From Candidatus Bathyarchaeota archaeon (GTDB lineage Archaea > Thermoproteota > Bathyarchaeia > TCS64), in contig DUKA01000013.1 in the NCBI GenBank assembly GCA_013329615.1, forward strand, positions 1-6,494: a stretch of 6,494 nt of DNA, in the 5' to 3' direction. Shown here piece by piece: positions 4,826-6,494 of the stretch (within the stretch, counting starts at the first letter, position 1; every line of letters starts with the position of its first letter). Below the pieces are notes generated by a model, which was given only the letters and a program-made list of their open reading frames with translations, did no database searches and was not told where the DNA came from. The translations under genes and the position numbers were made by a program.

Positions 4826-6494
4826 TCAGTCCGCGTCGGGCTTCTTCTCGTCGTCGTGTACCTTGTACTCGGCGTCGACGGTCTTGGCGCCATCACCCTG
4901 TGGCTCTGTGCCGGACTGCGCCTGCTCCGCGCCAGCTTGCTGTTGTTGTTGGGCGGCGGCGGATTGCTTGTATATCTCCGCGCCGGCTTCCTGGACGATC
5001 TTCGTAAGCTCGTCGGTCTTGGCCTTGATGACATCGGTGTCTGTGCCCTTGAGTGCCTCCTTGAGGGCTGTGAGACTGTCGCTGATCTTGTTCTTGAGGT
5101 CGCTTGGGAGCTTGTCGCCGACGTCTGTGAGGGTCTTCTCGGTGGTGTAGGCGATGCTGTCTGCGTTGTTGCGTATCTCGGCTTCTTCCTTCGCCTTCTT
5201 GTCTGCTTCGGCGTATTTCTCGGCCTCCTCCATCATGCGGTCCTTCTCCTTCTGGTTGAGTTTGGTGGAGGCTTGGATGGTGATGCCCATCTTCTTGCCG
5301 GTTCCGAGGTCCTTTGCGGATACGTTGAGGACTCCGTCTGTGTTTATGTCGAATGTTACCTCGATCTGTGGGACGCCGCGGGGTGCGGGTGGGATTCCGG
5401 TTAGGTCGAAGCGTCCTAAACTTATGTTATCCTTCGCCATGGCGCGCTCTCCCTGCAGGACGTGGATGGTAACGGCGGTCTGCATGTCGGCGGCTGTGCT
5501 GAATGTTTGGGTCTGCTTGGTGGGAATGGTTGTGTTGCGTTCGAGTACCTTGGTCAGGACTCCGCCGAGCGTCTCGACGCCTAGGCTGAGGGGGGTGACA
5601 TCTAGTAGTACTATGTCGCTGATCTCGCCGGCGATGATGGCGCCCTGTATGGCCGCGCCCATCGCCACGCACTCCATGGGGTCGAGTCCCCTCTCCGGCT
5701 TCTTGCCGATCGCCTCCTCGACTACCTGCTGGACGAGGGGCATCTTTGTCATTCCTCCGAAGAGGATGACTTTGTCTATTTTGTCCTTGGAGATTTTCGC
5801 GTCCTCGATTGTGCGTTGGATGGGGGTTTTGATGCGGTCGATGATTGGGCGGGCGATCTGTTCGAGCTTGGCGCGGGTCATGGTTATGTGCATGTTCTTG
5901 GGGCCGCTCGCGCCCATTGCGAGGTATGGGAGGTCGATGTCGGTGCTGAGCACTCCACTCAGCTCGATCTTCGCCTTCTCCGCGCCCTCCTTGAGACGCG
6001 CCATCGCCTTTAAGTCGCTACGCAGGTCGACTCCGTCGCTGCGCTTGAACTCTTCGACTAGGTAGTCCATTATCGCCTTGTCGATGTCGGCTCCGCCGGT
6101 CTGTGTGTCTCCACTGGTGGATAATACCTCGAAGACTCCTCCACCGAAGTCCATGACGGTTGTGTCGTTTGTGCCTCCTCCGAAGCTGAAGACGAGTATC
6201 TTTAGCTCCTTGTCGGCTTTGTCGACTCCGTAGGCGAGTGCCGCGGCTGTCGGCTCGTTGACGATCCTCGTGACCTTGAGGCCGGCGATCTCGCCTGCGT
6301 CTATGGTTGCTTGGCGTTGATTGTCGTTGAAGTGGGCGGGGACGGTGATTACCGCCTTCGTGACCTTCTCGCCGAGGAACGTCTCGGCGTCGCGTAGTAT
6401 CTTCTGGAGTATGAAGGCGCTGATCTGCTGGGGTGTGTAGTCCTTGCCGAGGAGTGTGATTGTTTTGCTCGTGCCCATGAGGCGTTTTGCCTCG
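4826..6494 (-). CDS. dnaK: Chaperone DnaK (Hsp70), 5' end off the right edge
   Basis: An ATP-dependent Hsp70 chaperone. The frame is open to the window edge, and the first visible residues (EAKRLMGTSKT) match an internal DnaK position, so about 70 N-terminal residues are missing, including the phosphate-1 loop. The ATG at 6478 is internal. Numbering from that Met: ITVPAHFND (44-52), INEPTAAA-like VNEPTAAA (73-80), phosphate-2 loop SFGGGTND (98-105), adenosine segment LFGGMTKMP (239-247), interdomain linker VLLDVTPLSLG (290-300), beta substrate-binding domain (to about 405) and helical lid (about 408-505). The tail is Ala/Gln-rich with five Gln at 510-514, and the protein ends in DDEKKPDAD. 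The short segment between KRLMG and YTPQQIS lacks the insertion of proteobacterial and eukaryotic Hsp70s, fitting an archaeal or Gram-positive type. Oddities are Ser98 where Asp is nearly invariant, Asn104 where Phe or Leu is usual, and His49 replacing the usual Tyr. The fold is otherwise intact. Confidence 0.98.
   Translation of the reverse strand, partial: EAKRLMGTSKTITLLGKDYTPQQISAFILQKILRDAETFLGEKVTKAVITVPAHFNDNQRQATIDAGEIAGLKVTRIVNEPTAAALAYGVDKADKELKILVFSFGGGTNDTTVMDFGGGVFEVLSTSGDTQTGGADIDKAIMDYLVEEFKRSDGVDLRSDLKAMARLKEGAEKAKIELSGVLSTDIDLPYLAMGASGPKNMHITMTRAKLEQIARPIIDRIKTPIQRTIEDAKISKDKIDKVILFGGMTKMPLVQQVVEEAIGKKPERGLDPMECVAMGAAIQGAIIAGEISDIVLLDVTPLSLGVETLGGVLTKVLERNTTIPTKQTQTFSTAADMQTAVTIHVLQGERAMAKDNISLGRFDLTGIPPAPRGVPQIEVTFDINTDGVLNVSAKDLGTGKKMGITIQASTKLNQKEKDRMMEEAEKYAEADKKAKEEAEIRNNADSIAYTTEKTLTDVGDKLPSDLKNKISDSLTALKEALKGTDTDVIKAKTDELTKIVQEAGAEIYKQSAAAQQQQQAGAEQAQSGTEPQGDGAKTVDAEYKVHDDEKKPDAD

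Noticed and set aside
4786..5034. Upstream extension of the guanidino hydrolase frame by 83 codons
   Set aside because: It overlaps the dnaK C-terminus in another frame, its translation is Arg/Ser/Pro/Thr-rich without family similarity, and the family N-terminus fits the ATG at 4785.
4685..5404. 239-codon plus-strand open frame with Leu/Val-rich stretches
   Set aside because: It is antisense to dnaK and the hydrolase; the apparent hydrophobic segments arise from reverse-reading Lys/Glu/Asp/Gln-rich codons of the DnaK lid.
5154..6065. 303-codon plus-strand open frame opposite dnaK
   Set aside because: It is an antisense shadow of a highly conserved gene in GC-rich sequence, with Ser/Met/Arg-rich translation and no recognisable domain.
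6476..6478. ATG at 6478 as the start of dnaK
   Set aside because: The frame continues to the window edge with EAKRL, and KRLMG is an internal DnaK motif; the first part of the ATPase domain would be missing.
6479..6493. Inverted repeat GAGGC-GTTTT-GCCTC at the right edge
   Set aside because: It is inside the dnaK coding sequence in conserved codons (KRLM region), so it is most simply coincidental.
1..6494. tRNA, rRNA, CRISPR array, insertion sequence or phage genes
   Set aside because: I looked on both strands for T-arm motifs, regularly spaced direct repeats, terminal inverted repeats and transposase or integrase motifs and found none.

Overview
The window looks like chromosomal DNA of a GC-rich archaeon, most likely a thermoproteote related to Nitrososphaeria ('Thaumarchaeota/Aigarchaeota'). 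The evidence is a Hel308-type helicase, a compact archaeal adenylosuccinate synthetase (about 333 residues, GDTGKGK P-loop), a DnaK without the extra segment that proteobacterial and eukaryotic Hsp70s carry early in the nucleotide-binding domain, and TATA-like boxes about 27-32 nt upstream of several start codons that imply leaderless or short-leader mRNAs. The placement is inferred from remembered family features, not from a search.

Layout from left to right. (1) 1-276, minus strand: the first 92 residues of a Hel308-family DNA helicase whose remainder lies beyond the left edge. (2) 328-1125, minus: a single-domain CinA N-terminal/MoCF-fold protein starting with TTG. (3) 1126-1429: a divergent intergenic region with promoters, a 10-bp palindrome and a perfect 7-bp hairpin, but no convincing gene. 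(4) 1430-2431, plus: purA, the only plus-strand gene. (5) 2428-6494, minus, in transcription order: dnaK (5' end off the right edge), an arginine deiminase/DDAH-superfamily hydrolase, a 54-residue TTG-started coiled-coil protein, and dnaJ. purA and dnaJ converge so tightly that their stop codons share one TTAA.

DnaK and DnaJ form the Hsp70 protein-folding machine, with DnaJ delivering clients and stimulating the DnaK ATPase. Two genes lie between them: the guanidino-group hydrolase and the coiled-coil microprotein. grpE is not in the window and could lie upstream of dnaK. The visible DnaK also has an unusual phosphate-2 loop, SFGGGTND instead of D-(L/F)-GGGT-x-D, so a normally conserved nucleotide-site Asp is Ser. 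The remaining genes are housekeeping: AMP synthesis (purA), nucleotide metabolism or repair (CinA-like) and replication-fork repair (Hel308).

I see no mobile element, CRISPR array, tRNA or rRNA. The points most worth checking are the DnaK substitution, the interrupted dnaK-dnaJ cluster with its microprotein, and the intergenic structure upstream of purA.
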